A stretch of DNA of 64,000 bases from Anniella stebbinsi (taxonomy: Eukaryota; Chordata; Lepidosauria; Squamata; Anniellidae). Position 1 is the stretch's first letter. Every line of letters starts with the position of its first letter. The stretch covers positions 159,179,814 to 159,243,813 of the forward strand of contig JARDYH010000005.1 in NCBI GenBank assembly GCA_029215795.1, given 5' to 3'. Both the position numbers and the translations under genes were made by a program. Below are positions 45,271 through 55,813 of the stretch, in pieces. The notes under the pieces are model-generated. The model did no database searches, was not told the DNA's origin, and was given only the letters and a program-made list of their open reading frames with translations.

Positions 45271-47101
45271 ATGGAGACTGCTACCATTGAAGTGGCACGT
45301 ACCCCATTAGAAAAATTATGTGAAGACATTTACCCAATTGAGTGCCAGCTTCCAGTTGGAATGTGTACCAGAATTTTAAAAAAATTATGTGAAGAAATTT
45401 GGCCAGAATTTACTAAAAATAACTTGACCTTAAGATGGCCAAGACAAGGTACCTTTAACATTGAAAGTCTAAATTACTTAAAATTCTGTATAAAAAGAAA
45501 CAAATATCAACAAATGATTTATTGGTATATATGGTACGATTACGCAAATTTATTTGCAAACAACCAAAATACAGATAATCTTATAAAAAGACACATTTCA
45601 GTTCCTCTAAAAGAGCCCACAAAAGGTAGTTTTGACTCTAAAATCTTATATAACCTTAAGCATTGTTTAGAAGATGACAGGCCACAGCAACTTGAGTGTT
45701 GGGATTTGTGGGAACAGCAGGAGGGAAAAATTGAAAGAAAGACAAATTCTGTGAATCCCACAGCTCCTCTCCCAAACTGTCTATTATTTCAAAGCCAAGC
45801 ACCTAAAATTGAAAGACTGCCTTGCCCTCAGAAACTTTATAACTCAGTGTATGACCCATACACTGGTGCAATCTCTGAAATACTTCCCTACATGCTTCCC
45901 CCAATTCCTCCACTCCCTCGAGCATTACCCCCCACTGCCACAATCACCTCAACTATCTCAAGGGGGAGCAGAGGCATGTTCCCCACCCCAGCCCCAACAT
46001 AGCACAAGTCAACAAGACACATACACCCCACAAACAGATCCTGCAACTTTTATTCCTAGAGGGGGAGTGATGCCCCACTATAAAACACCACCTTCTGCAG
46101 ATGTAGAATTTCATGTTAAAGATTTTACCACATCTCAACTGCAGTTTTGCCTAAAGCACCCTTGGGATGATTTGATTGTAACAGGAGTTAATGTACAAAG
46201 AAACAAGGTGTACCTTGTAGGAGATGATCAATTACCTAAAGCTTATCCTTGTTCTGTCAAACTCTTTGATTTCGATAAATTTAAGGGACTCTCCTTGACA
46301 GAACAATTCCGCCTAAAGCCAAAAAGGCGATATTCCGTAGACTGGACATCGAATATACCAGATTCTGGAATTGTCACAACTCGCGACCCCTGGTTTACAA
46401 CTCCCTCCCCTGCTCCTGTAACTCAGAAACTGTTTCCTGTAAGGGCATATCCAAATTTTGCAAACTCAGCACAGCCAGATATACGAGCTTATCAACCATG
46501 GTCTGCTGCTGACATTTATAATTTTAAACAAAGGATGCCAGCCCTTAGCAAAGACCTAGAAAAATTTATTGAAGAACTAAAAAATTTGGCTATACTCTAT
46601 AACCCTACAGCCATTGATTTACAGGATCTACTGAGAGTTGTAATACCTAAACATGAGTTTGACCTAATTATTCAGAAGGCCACTAATCCTGATAGGGGAC
46701 TAGTGAGATGGCCATTAGACCCTCCAGGACCTGATATTACCCTTACAGACGCTGACATGCAGCGCATGGCTAAGGAAAGAGAAACCCTGTATAGTGCTAT
46801 TCGTCATGTTTGCAAAAAAAAAATTAATATGAGTGTAATCCGTGATACCAAGCAGCGACCTGATGAAACCCCAACAGCATATTTATCACGATTAGAGGGG
46901 GTAATCCAAAAAAATTCTAACATAAACCCTGCAGATGCTAATCAGGCGTGGCAAATAACTGACTTACTCCTGCATGGTCTCTTACCAGAAATTGTCTTGA
47001 AAATAAAGACTGTTTTGATTGGATATAGAGAAGCCACACCCGAGACTATTTTAGGCGCGGCATCTCAGTACTATGAAGATTTGAAAGAGCAAGATAAATA
47101 A
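45271..47101 (+). pseudogene. gag: Endogenous retroviral gag (matrix to capsid), frameshifted
   Basis: ATG at 45271 opens a matrix-like region with IWPEFTKNNLTLRWPRQGTF, the W-P-x-x-G-T-F pattern of gammaretrovirus-like matrix proteins. A proline-rich linker follows. At about 45960-46000 reading must change frame; the second frame (from 45809 to 47101) carries the capsid, with YQPWSAADIYNFKQRMPALS and, in the major homology-like region, RPDETPTAYLSRLEGVIQ. It ends at a TAA (47099-47101). Gag builds the particle in a live virus; this copy is broken by the frameshift and the stop. Confidence 0.8.
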
Positions 47102-47407
47102 AAAAATAAATTAGAAACCAAATTGCTAACCATGCAAGTGCAGCAATTAACCAAATGTAATGAACCTAAACCCTTCCAACCTAGGCTTTTAGCAAAAGTA
47201 GAACCTAGGCGAAGAGCGTGGGCACAAAATAGTCCATCCAATAAACAGAGACCCTGGAATCAACAAACTAATAGGCAAAATGTCCAAAACTTACAAAATA
47301 TTTACTGTTATCGCTGTGGCCGTCAAGGCCATTATCAGCGAGAATGTCCTCTCCCCTTTTGTGTGTCTCCTCCGCAGCCGAAGAATGTGCCCCGGAGACC
47401 CCAATAA
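47102..47407 (+). pseudogene. gag: Endogenous retroviral gag, nucleocapsid end
   Basis: This stretch is in frame with the capsid beyond one stop at 47099. It holds a single zinc knuckle CYRCGRQGHYQREC (C-x2-C-x4-H-x4-C) within a basic region rich in R, K, N and Q. One knuckle is typical of gamma-like viruses. It ends at TAA, 47405-47407, before protease-like sequence. Confidence 0.8.
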
Positions 47408-47439
47408 CTCAAGCTGACCCCAATGACTAGCTGCAGTGG

Positions 47440-47643
47440 TTGATCATAATAAAACAGAACCCATTATTCAAGTTGAAGTCCAAGAAAAAAAAGTTTACCT
47501 TTTATAATTGATATCAAAGCATCGACTACTACACTAAAAACTGTGCTTTTGTCATCAACCACCCCAGTTAATTTACAAAGAAGGGACCTCCGTATTATTA
47601 TCACAACAAATACAGTTGTGATAATTGAAGTTTGTCAAAAGTA
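47440..47643 (+). pseudogene. Retroviral protease remnant
   Basis: After gag there is EPIIQVEVQEKKVY, a frame change, and then IIDIKASTTTLKTV in the place where aspartic proteases carry D-T-G-A/S. The active-site triad is altered to D-I-K-A. The frame stops at about 47643. Only the start of the protease survives; it is inactive. Confidence 0.5.
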
Positions 47644-48693
47644 AAGAGCTGAAGAGAGAAACGAGAATGTGTTTGAAAGCAAAGAGAAAGTGTAAAATAA
47701 TATAAAAGAAAGAGAAAAAGAAAAGAAGTTTTAAGCAGATAGAAAGCGTCTCTGATTTGCCCCCCCATGCGTGCGATCAGAGCCAGAGACAGAGAGAGAA
47801 CGATAGACAGGAATGTGCATGTGAGAAGGTAAGAGGAAGTACCGCAGTCGGCCTAGTCGAAGCCGACATAGAGAGAGACAGAGACGTAGGCCCCCTCCAC
47901 AAGGATGCGCTTTTGCGCCCGGTTCCGCGATTATGCGCATTATCGCGGAGGCGCATTTACTCCTAATCCCTCTGCACGGGAGGTGGCGAGAGGCAGCGAA
48001 GCGCATTAATTCATGTCCAAAAAGCACTTTAGAAGACGTTAATGCGCATAATCGCTTGTTCACATGGCGAAAATGCGCTTTAACGGCCGGAGCAAAATAA
48101 AAGTTGCTATTTAACGCGCATTTGAAAATGCGCATTATCGGGGAGATAACGCGCCTGTACGCCCGTTTTGCGCTCCGCTGGTGTGGAGGTAAAATTTATA
48201 ATGAGCCTTCAAGGCTCATTAAACGTCTCGTGTGGAGGAGGCCACAGACAGAGACAGAGACATACCGAAGTATCCTTCCATATGATTTTCTTTTAACCTA
48301 TTGAAATATCCTGCACCCTGCACAATACCCATCTGATGAGAGTCAATCTTTGTTATAAACAGCAGATGTTCTCATTCTGCTCTATTAGAGAAATCAGATA
48401 GCACTCTGTTGCAAAGGAGCAGCAAGGGGAAAAAAACAAACCAAAAAAGAGACCTTGAATCAGTGAAGTTTTGTAACTGAATGCAGAACGGGCATTGAGA
48501 CCAATTTAACCTCTAAACAACTCCCCCCACCCCCCCATGGATTTCAACTGTAAAGCTTTGGTGGTCAGGCAATATTCTTCTGATAAGTGTTATGAAGTCT
48601 TAGAAGCTTTTTTTCCCTTCCAAATATACACAGTGCTCAAGTTGACTAAATTATTCACCCTAACTAGTGCATTCTAGTTAGCTGAACCACGAT
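47644..48693 (+). other. Deleted pol interval with MITE insertion
   Basis: Reverse transcriptase is absent. AG-rich, GAGAGACAGAGAC-type sequence flanks the family A MITE at 47889-48243. 48300-48690 is unassigned. The interval between protease and RNase H remnants is therefore a large deletion plus later insertion. Confidence 0.5.
47889..48243. mobile_element. hAT-like MITE (family A), inside the provirus
   Basis: GGCCCCCTCCACAAGG to GTGTGGAGGAGGCC, 355 bp, closely similar in inverted orientation to the copy at 41523-41877. Flanks are repetitive (GAGACGTA and ACAGACAG), so a target duplication cannot be called. It landed after the retroviral integration. Confidence 0.75.
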
Positions 48694-48944
48694 GTGTAAA
48701 CATTGTCTCCGATTCAAATTATGAGTTTACAGTTTGCCATGCTATAAGTCAAATTTGGAAACATCGAAGGTTTATGACCGCTGCAGACAGACCAATGGCA
48801 AATAGCCCACTCATAGATGCCTTATTGAAAGCTATACAACTTCCAAAAAAACATTGCAGAGCTCACACCTCTGAAAACACCTCTGTGTCCAGAGGAATTG
48901 CACAAGCAAATAAATATGCTCAGCTAGCTGCTTTAGAAGAATAA
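48694..48944 (+). pseudogene. Retroviral RNase H remnant
   Basis: The frame reads SDSNYEFTVCHAISQIWKHR, then FMTAADRPMANSPLIDALLK, AIQLPKK and HCRAHTSENTSVSRG, ending at TAA. This follows the D-S-x-Y, I-W-x-x-R-G-F, L-L-x-A, L-P and H-C-x-x-H order of gamma-type RNase H. The V-A-I/V residues normally before H-C are missing, so a short deletion is present. No integrase or env was found to the right. Confidence 0.7.
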
Positions 48945-49304
48945 CCAAACTTACTACATACACCAGTCTGTGTTTCCATACTCTTGACACAAGTTTACAT
49001 AATCTTTTTCTTGCAGTTTACATAATCTCCTTACGCATAATTGCATTTCTTCTATGTTAAATTCCCTCCCCTCTCTTCTTGCCATCCTTTATTCACTCAC
49101 TTGTTAAGCCCATTGCATCATGCAGTCCACTTGCAAGAACCAAACTACCTACAGAGGCCTACATACAGAGCAGGTATATGAAAGCTTGTGGACTTGCTTT
49201 CCCAATGGTTTATTTAACCTATGATGTCTTATAATGTCATCTGTGAGCTCTTTTCTCACTCATGGTGGGATTTCCCACCAAATAAGGACCCTGGGGACCC
49301 ATGG
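48945..49304. other. Unassigned
   Basis: No integrase, env or 3' LTR recognised after the RNase H remnant. TTTATTTAACCTATGATG near 49208 recalls the unclassified repeat at 40440. Confidence 0.35.
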
Positions 49305-49640
49305 TCTGTATTTATTTATTTATTACATTTATATACCACCTAATAGCCAAAGCTCTCTGGGCAGTTCACAAAAGTTAAAACCATCAACACAACAGTATAA
49401 AAACACAATATAAAAATACAATATAAAACAAAACCAGGGTAAAACCGCGCAGCAATGCAGATTTAAAATACAAATTGAAAATACAGATTTAAACAACGGA
49501 GTTGAAAGACTATGATAATAAACAGTTAAAATATTGTGAGAATAAGAAGGTCTTTGCCTGGCATCGAAAGGAGTATAATGTAGGTGCCAGGAAACTTCCC
49601 TAGGGAGCTCATTCTGATGACTCACAAGAAGAGAGTAATT
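49305..49640 (-). repeat. L2 LINE 3' end
   Basis: The (TTTA)n run and ATATACCACCTAATAGCCAAAGCTCTCTGGGCAGTTC are the inverse of the L2 tail at 62105. GTGCCAGGAAACTTCCCTAGGGAGCTC follows. Reversed, decayed copy. Confidence 0.7.
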
Positions 49641-50160
49641 AAGGTTCAGCCCAGTGAGCTCTTGCCCAATTAAACACACAGGGTGAGAGGAAAAAGTTTA
49701 ATCAAGTCATTCTTATGTCTGCAGCCATAGAATGCACTAACTGTCTCTCTGGACTCTCTTCTTGAACAAAGGAAGGCAGTACTTGTTATTTTTTGAGCTA
49801 TTTCATTGGCTAGCATTATCACATGTTAGTAAGTATGCACACATATATCATAGGATAAGCAACTGCTGATTGGATAAAAGTCAGTTCTTTGTCTCTTCAC
49901 ATGAGGCTCAAAACTCTATTAAGGAATGCGCTTTCATCACATATACTTTCAACCCCTCCCTTTGCTCTGGGAGGGGGGAGTAAATTCCTAGCTGTTCTGC
50001 TTAGTATCAATTCCATAGCCGGAGTGCCGCAGCAGAGTTATTTTACCTATGATGGGCTAGTGTGTTGTCTGTCACGCCAGTGTGGGTTATAGAGATCATT
50101 ACAGAGCTGCTTGGCAAGAGCGGTCAAAAATGTTAAAGTCGCTCTGCTCTTGTTTGTTTG
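49641..50160. other. Nothing recognised
   Basis: No gene or repeat recognised. Confidence 0.3.
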
Positions 50161-50335
50161 TTTATTGTATATATTTGCCACCTTTTTTCCTGCAAGGAAC
50201 TAAAGGCAGCTTACATAATGCTCTTCCTTCTCTCCATTTTATCCTCACAACAACCCTGTGAGGTAGGTTAGGCTGAGAGTGGCCTAAAGTCACCTAGTAA
50301 ACCTCATGACCAAGGTTTGGTCATTCTGATTGAGT
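50161..50335 (+). repeat. MIR/CORE-SINE-like copy
   Basis: ATCCTCACAACAACCCTGTGAGGTAGGTTAGGCTGAGAG, followed by AAGTCACCTAGTAAACCTCATG, is the best preserved MIR-like copy here. Confidence 0.6.
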
Positions 50336-50399
50336 AAAAAGTGAAAGTGAGCCAGGTTCTTTAATGTAGTTACTTTGTATCTCCTTCTGTAATGGATAC

Positions 50400-50782
50400 C
50401 AGCTCAGTTTGCAAAGTTTCATGTGTGTAACTTTAAAAATGACAAAGTTATAGGCATTCCTGGGTATTTATTAAAAAATTAATTGCCACAAAATGCATGC
50501 ACCAATCTTTCTGAAATTTCTCACAGATAACTATCCCTAACCAGTCTACAATGTGCCCAAGTTTCATCCTTCTATCTTTAAAAATGAAAAAGTTATAGGT
50601 GTTTTTGTAAAACAATACTTGGCTATGGGAAAAAGCATTCAAAATGGCGTCCGATCCGGATCGGACCTCATCGGATCGGATCGGAGGTTGGTCGGATCAG
50701 ATCGGATCGGATCGGATTTTCATGATTTTGGGGCGGATCGGATTCGGATCGTGGATCGGATCCGATCCGATGCACACCCCTA
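50400..50782. repeat. hAT-like element, 5' truncated
   Basis: The AT-rich subrepeat (CTGAAATTTCTCACAGATAAC, TTTAAAAATGAAAAAGTTATAGG) leads into a run of GGATCGGATC-type sequence and ends GATGCACACCCCTA, the family terminus. The left end is missing. Confidence 0.7.
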
Positions 50783-51700
50783 GCCTTTGTTTTCCTTTAT
50801 AATTTTGCCAACTGCTAATTGGGTAAAATGCTACTTGTATAAATATACCTGCTTTTCACACCGCCAGGGGAGAAGTTCTTTGTCTGTAGGACCCTCTCCA
50901 TGCAGCTGCATTACACTCAATAAAATAGAGTTGCCTTACAACCAAAGTGGATTTTTATCCTTGACACCATCATGGCTTATTTAACCCATCATGAGTTAAC
51001 ATGTCGCCTGAACCCAGTCCAATAAAATTCTTATTTAAGATAAATAGTAAACAAGTGAGTCATTATGGACCATTTCAAAGTTTGTAATGGAGAGGCCTGA
51101 TGTACATTCCCTGGAACCAAATTCCACAAATGTGGGTCTGCTGTCTGTCTAAACATGCGTAGGATTGCACCCTTATACCCCTTATACATTCTTTTATGAT
51201 ACTGAGCCATCAAACTTAATCCTCTTCTGAAGAGGCAGAGTTCTCAATTGCTCTTTACATTATTATCTAGAGCTGTGCACAAGTGCTGCTCACGACAAAT
51301 GTGTGTGCCTCAATCATGCAGAAGGTGTTGGCTGCTACAGATGTGTGAAGGGAAGGGGGGTGCTTTTTGTGCTGTGAAAGTGATCAATGCCTGTTTTATT
51401 GCTGCTTTCGGTGCTTCGGCTGTGGGGAGAAGAGGAATGGGTGTTGGTGGTGGGGGAACTGTGGAATGCAGCTTGATTATGTGTATTGCCTAGGTGTGGG
51501 GGGGGCAGAGAGAGAGACTGAAACTGTTCAATACCTGTTGTACTGCTGCATTTGGGGGTGCTTTTGGGTTGTGAAAGGGTATTGTATGTGTGGGAATATT
51601 GAGAGGCTGGGGGTAGAAGTTAGTGTTTCTTTGCTGTGAAAGTGTTCAGTGCTTATTTTACATCCTGTGCTGAATTCTCCCTTGTTAGGCTGCCTCAAGC
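50783..51700. other. Unassigned
   Basis: 51360-51660 has loose repeats of CTGTGAAAGTGTTCAGTGC and CTGTGAAAGTGATCAATGCC. No gene recognised. Confidence 0.4.
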
Positions 51701-52239
51701 TTATGTTTCCCAATCCGAGAAGCTATTTTTTTGCAAGCGCATGTCTTCAACTCTGAGAATCCAATGTGTAAACACATGGCTACACACCTTTCTTCCCCTT
51801 TCTCCCACCCCAACATTTTCCCAAACTTGCCCAAGTCCAGCCCCACCCCACACCATACCCCTAATACCCCTGACAACACCCCCCAGGCCTATCCCCACCC
51901 CACGCCTTTCTCTACACCTCCTGCCCCACCTCTACCCACCCCAACCCCAAACTGTCATTTTAGTAAGCATGTGCTTTTTCACACAAACAGCTACATTCCC
52001 CAACCCTAACCCATGCCCCACTACCTCCATCCACCTCCACCCCCTCTCACCAAGCCCCCTCCCCCTGCTCCCCACCATCAACACTCCTTGCTTTCCCCTG
52101 AGTAGGGATATCAGTACCATCCATCAAACTCAAAACCACGCCCCTTTTTCAAAAGTGACAGGTACTCCTCCCCCTTTGGAGACCGGATATCCCGCCCTAG
52201 GTGGAAGTCCCGCCACCGGATGTCCTGCCCCGGAAAGCG
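51701..52239. other. C-rich low-complexity upstream region
   Basis: A CCCCAACC-type C-rich tract lies at about 51790-52090. Long proline-rich open frames across it are composition artefacts. It leads into the promoter-like block at 52240. Confidence 0.45.
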
Positions 52240-52629
52240 AGAGCACGTGACCGGGTCTTGGGGTCATGGGCGCCCCCTAGCGGAGTCATGTGACCCCTCT
52301 AACAATACCCCTGGCTACCCTGGATCAATAGGAAAGGGTTTTAGGGCTGTAACTGATTGGGGGCAGAAATACCCAAACATGGTGGCATTTCTAACTGCAT
52401 CCCGGATTGGTCCAACGGGGTCATGTGTCCCCTCTAAGAGCTTGGCCCCCCTGACATGCGCAGTAATGGAAATGTACCCTCTGTGGATTGGCCCAGCAGG
52501 CCCCACGTGGTCCTGTAACGCCACCCCTTCGCTCCACTGGCCAATAGGTGGAGTTTTACAAGGGGTATCAGACAGTGTAGAAGCAACCCCATTTTTTACT
52601 TGCCCAGACATGTTTTCTGCATAGAGAAG
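52240..52629 (+). promoter_or_regulatory. Multi-CCAAT promoter-like region
   Basis: Upstream of the three-exon gene are four NF-Y-type boxes: ATTGG at 52354, 52405 and 52487 in reverse orientation, and CCAAT at 52540 direct. CACGTG E-boxes are at about 52243 and 52503, with GTCATGTG at about 52285 and 52428. No TATA box is obvious. The spacing of 50-80 bp between CCAAT boxes resembles TATA-less promoters of cell-cycle genes; that analogy is inference. Confidence 0.5.
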
Positions 52630-52920
52630 ATGGCAAATCTGAGCACTCCTACAGGCCCTTCAGCAGCGCCTTCCCTGGCACCCTTGAAAATTCAACACAG
52701 AAAGATGAAAACTGCCCAGATGACATCGCCAGTCTTAAAAATTATACCAGATCCTCAGGATAGCTCTGCTGCAACTGACCCAAGAAAACGGTATATAAGT
52801 TCAAGTTCTGTTGATGCTGATGTTTTCCTCCCCTGCAAGGAACAGCCTGAACAAGCAGAGAGACCCCTAATGTGGCACAATATTTTGGAAATCATTTCAG
52901 CAGAGAACCTGGTAGTAGAG
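52630..52920 (+). CDS. Orphan three-exon gene, exon 1
   Basis: ATG opens 97 codons ending ENLVVE before donor GTAAAA. The reading starts MANLSTPTGPSAAPSLAPLK, passes a basic stretch (IQHRKMKTAQM), a serine-rich segment (RYISSSSVDADVFLPC) and WHNILEIISAENLVVE. I recognise no family. The frame is open a few codons upstream; the ATG follows GAGAAG. Neighbouring sequence is repeats. The splice sites and phases of the three exons and the poly(A) signal support a real gene; function unknown. Confidence 0.6.
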
Positions 52921-53018
52921 GTAAAATTTAAAGCTTTCCTTCTACATGTATATGTGTGTGTGCGGGCGCACAAGAGGTTTCTGCCCGTTTAAAGAAGTAT
53001 ATTTATTTGTATTTATAG

Positions 53019-53117
53019 GCATCGTCTGTGAATAGTGTTGTTCCAGAAAATAATGCTGAGGTACCCTCCCCTGTGGACTTGTTAAACATGTCTTCATGTG
53101 TAGATGCTCAAATAGAG
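53019..53117 (+). CDS. Orphan three-exon gene, exon 2
   Basis: A 33-codon exon between TATTTATAG and a GTTTGT donor, in phase 0 on both sides. It encodes ASSVNSVVPENNAEV and PSPVDLLNMSSCVDAQIE, acidic and serine-rich, with no recognised motif. The preceding intron is 98 bp. An internal GAG|GTACCC at 53060 could serve as an alternative donor, also in phase 0. Confidence 0.6.
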
Positions 53118-53223
53118 GTTTGTGATGCTTTTTTACAAATTGTTTTAGTATTAAATACATATGTTGTATCTTTTAGGAGACAATAAAAATATTTTTTAAA
53201 ATTCTTTTAATTCTTTTTTATAG

Positions 53224-53316
53224 GCATTGGATCTTACATCTGAACAACCAGGACATGTGCTCATGAGAGGGATTCTAGGACTACACACTGAGGAAATAGA
53301 TTATTCTTCTCCATGA
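53224..53316 (+). CDS. Orphan three-exon gene, exon 3
   Basis: The exon starts after CTTTTTTATAG and encodes ALDLTSEQPGHVLMRG and ILGLHTEEIDYSSP, followed by TGA. It completes a predicted protein of 160 residues. The intron before it is 106 bp. Both exons 2 and 3 begin GCA after GAG, so exon skipping would keep the frame. Confidence 0.6.
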   Translation, partial: ALDLTSEQPGHVLMRGILGLHTEEIDYSSP

Positions 53317-53417
53317 AAACTGCTTAAAGCTATGCAGTGTATTATGAGAACGACTGTTTTGGGGGTTCTGAGGTATTGCTTAAGGCAATATCTGCATGAA
53401 ACATGTATGGGTTGTAC

Positions 53418-53423
53418 AATAAA
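53418..53423 (+). terminator. Poly(A) signal of the orphan gene
   Basis: AATAAA lies about 100 bp after the TGA, with a G-rich stretch (CCGGGGCAAAGCGG) downstream. Position fits 3' end formation of the three-exon transcript. Confidence 0.6.
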
Positions 53424-53524
53424 GACTCCGGGGCAAAGCGGACAGGAATGCTTATCCTGGAACAAAAGTGTCATCTCTAGAAAGCTGAGAATTATGTGTG
53501 GGAAAATATGTTTTAAAAGCATTA

Positions 53525-53960
53525 AAATGGCCGCTGTACACAAAATGGTGGCCTAGGGGGGATGAGGATGGGCTTACTGGGGTCCCCACAAGGTGTTGAG
53601 TCTCTGAGGAGCTGTGGGGGATGGGCCAATGCCCTGAAGCCCCCCAAAACAAAACGTGCGATGGCCGGTCAGCCGATGCCTTGGGGCGTCCGAAACCTGG
53701 GCCAACCAGTCGGGGCCGATGATCTGAGTGCGTAGAGGGGTCACACTCCACCCCGAAAACTCTTCGTGCACAAAATGGCAGACCGTACACAAAATGGTGG
53801 CCTTGGGAGCGGGGGTTGGGTCTACAGGTTATCTGGGGTGTGGGGAGACCTCGGGTGACCTCCGGAAAGAGGCCCTGGGCCCCCAAACCCAAATTTTGCT
53901 CAGGCCCCTAAAAGTGGGGGCCCCTGTGGCCCCCAAACAGGGGCCACAGTGTACCCCACA
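53525..53960. repeat. Satellite-like repeat with ACACAAAATGGC units
   Basis: Two monomers with GTACACAAAATGGTGGCC, GGATGGGCTTACTGGGGTCCCC and GAGGGGTCACACTCCACCCC match those at 38196-38610. They start about 100 bp after the poly(A) signal of the orphan gene. Confidence 0.65.
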
Positions 53961-54029
53961 CACCTGTCACTATTTGTTTGATGAAAGGTATCCTTATTAT
54001 ACTACTAATGTTATAACAGCTTTGAAAAA

Positions 54030-54337
54030 ACAAGGGTAAGGGGAGACCTGATAGAAGTGTACAAAAAGGCTAAAACTTTTCTGTTTCAGCAGGCCTTTGG
54101 GGAGTAGGTCAGACCTTCGTGGATGTACTAGTTATAGTTTGGATTTTTTTCATTATGTGTATTTAAAATGTTTTAAAATGTTTTAAATATTTTAAAATTG
54201 TACTATGTTTAATTATATTTAAAATTTTTGTATATCACTATTTGTTTTAACTGTACATGTTTTAATTGGTAAGCTGCCTTGGGTCTTATTATTGGGAAAA
54301 AGGCAGGATATAAATAAATATAATAATAATAACAATC

Positions 54338-54371
<34 letters not shown>

Positions 54372-54830
54372 CATGGTGTGGAGAATGTGGATAGGGAGAC
54401 ATTTTTCTCCCTTTCCCATAATACTAGAACCCAATCGGGTCATCCCATGTAGCTGATTGATGGGAGATTTGCGAATGAAAAAAGGAAGTACTTCTTCACA
54501 CAGCACATAGTTAAACTATGGAATTCACTACCACAAGATGTAGTGATGGCCACCAATTTGGATAGCTTTAAGAGGGGACTGGATAAATTCCTGGAGGAGA
54601 AGGCTACCAATGGCTACTAGTCCTGATGGTTATGTGCTACCTCCAGTAACCGAGGCAGTAAGGCTGTGTGCACCAGTTGCTGGGGAACATGGGTGGGAGG
54701 GTGCTGTTGCACTTGTGTCCTGCTTGTGGGTCCCTGCTTGACAGCTGCTTCGCCACTGTGTGAACAGAGCACTGGACTAGATGGACCCTTAGTCTGATCC
54801 AGCATGCCTCTTATGTTATGTAAGCAAACT
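54030..54830 (+). repeat. CR1/L3-like LINE 3' end with nested L2 tail
   Basis: GGTAAGGGGAGACCTGATAG starts the CR1/L3 part; it resumes at GCATGGTGTGGAGAATGTGG (54371) and runs to CAGCATGCCTCTTATGTTATG. Between them, 54064-54370 is an L2-type tail: AAGCTGCCTTGGGTCTTATT, then ATAAATAAAT and an (AAT)n run. The L2 piece inserted into the CR1. Confidence 0.75.
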
Positions 54831-55813
54831 TACAAAAGAGTAAATGGCAGTAAACTCAATGGGACTTGCTTCTAATAAACATGCTTAGGATTGTTGTGAG
54901 ATAAAATCAAGAGGAGGATATTTCTGGGGAAATCCACCAGCAGTCCCGGTTTTCTTACTCTTCCACTGGAGAAGCTAAAGATGCATTTCTAAACAAACTT
55001 GTAGGAAAGGAAATGGCATTGAAGCCAATGGGAATTGCTTCTGAGTAAACATGCATAGAGCACGTTTAGCGCAATGAATATGGGAAAAACAACAATCCCC
55101 CAAACCTCTCCACTGATTGACAGCACAAAGCGCGCGCTTTTCGGAGAAAGGGAGCCTTCGCTGCCGCTGAATCCTGGCATGGATCTGCAAGAGCTAGACA
55201 GAGCAGACGTACAATTGGGCGCTAGGACCCAGTGGATTCCACGCTTCTCCTTCCAGCCTCGGGTGGCGGGAGGGGAGGGGTATGTGCGGGGACGGGGGGG
55301 GGGGGACAGCACTGCAGGCACCTTCCTTACAGCGAGTGGCAACCCTGATGTAGTTAGTCGAGCCTGCCCCAGCCAAGCCTGCCTGTTTCGGGGCTAACTG
55401 TCCCCCACTTTGTTAAGCAGCCAGCAATGTGCCTTGTGAGTGCAAGCGACGTTGCGCCCGCGCCTCTTCGGCAACTTTGCAAGTGTCCGTCGAGGATGAA
55501 GTTAATACTTTAGTTCATAGTTCCCTGCTGTTGTTATAACGTCCCACTTCCTTTCTCTCCTCGATTTTATTTTAAATCCACCTGAGGCCGCCCACATCCC
55601 CTCCCCACCACACCTTAAGGCGATTGCCTCTACATAGCCAGCACTTGTCCCATCCCTCCGCTACCCCCCCCCCCCCGACACATACCATCAGAATTCACCA
55701 TCCAGCACCTGAGATTTGGCGAGGCGGGTTCCCAATCTTGGGCCTGCAGCTTTTCTCCTTCCTCGCTCTGAGCAATTCAATATTCTCTCTGGATTACAGC
55801 AACTTCTTTTTAG
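54831..55813. other. Short repeats and CpG-rich unique stretch
   Basis: Short palindromic repeats lie at about 54840-54895 and 55010-55060 (CAATGGGACTTGCTTCTAA type). 55090-55520 is CpG-rich and apparently unique (CAAAGCGCGCGCTTTTCGG, GACGTTGCGCCCGCGCC), possibly a promoter; no exon was tied to it. Poly(G) at 55296-55307 and poly(C) at 55665-55676. Confidence 0.35.

Noticed and set aside
48945..49304. Search for the 3' LTR and integrase of the retrovirus
   Set aside because: No repeat of the TATATAAG-AATAAA block or the LTR end was found to the right of the RNase H remnant.
51636..52250. 204-residue proline-rich open frame
   Set aside because: C-rich low-complexity DNA; no splice or conserved motif, ends before the promoter-like block.
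52220..52624. 134-residue open frame just before the orphan gene
   Set aside because: It overlaps the CCAAT-box region and is in no recognised family; more likely promoter DNA.
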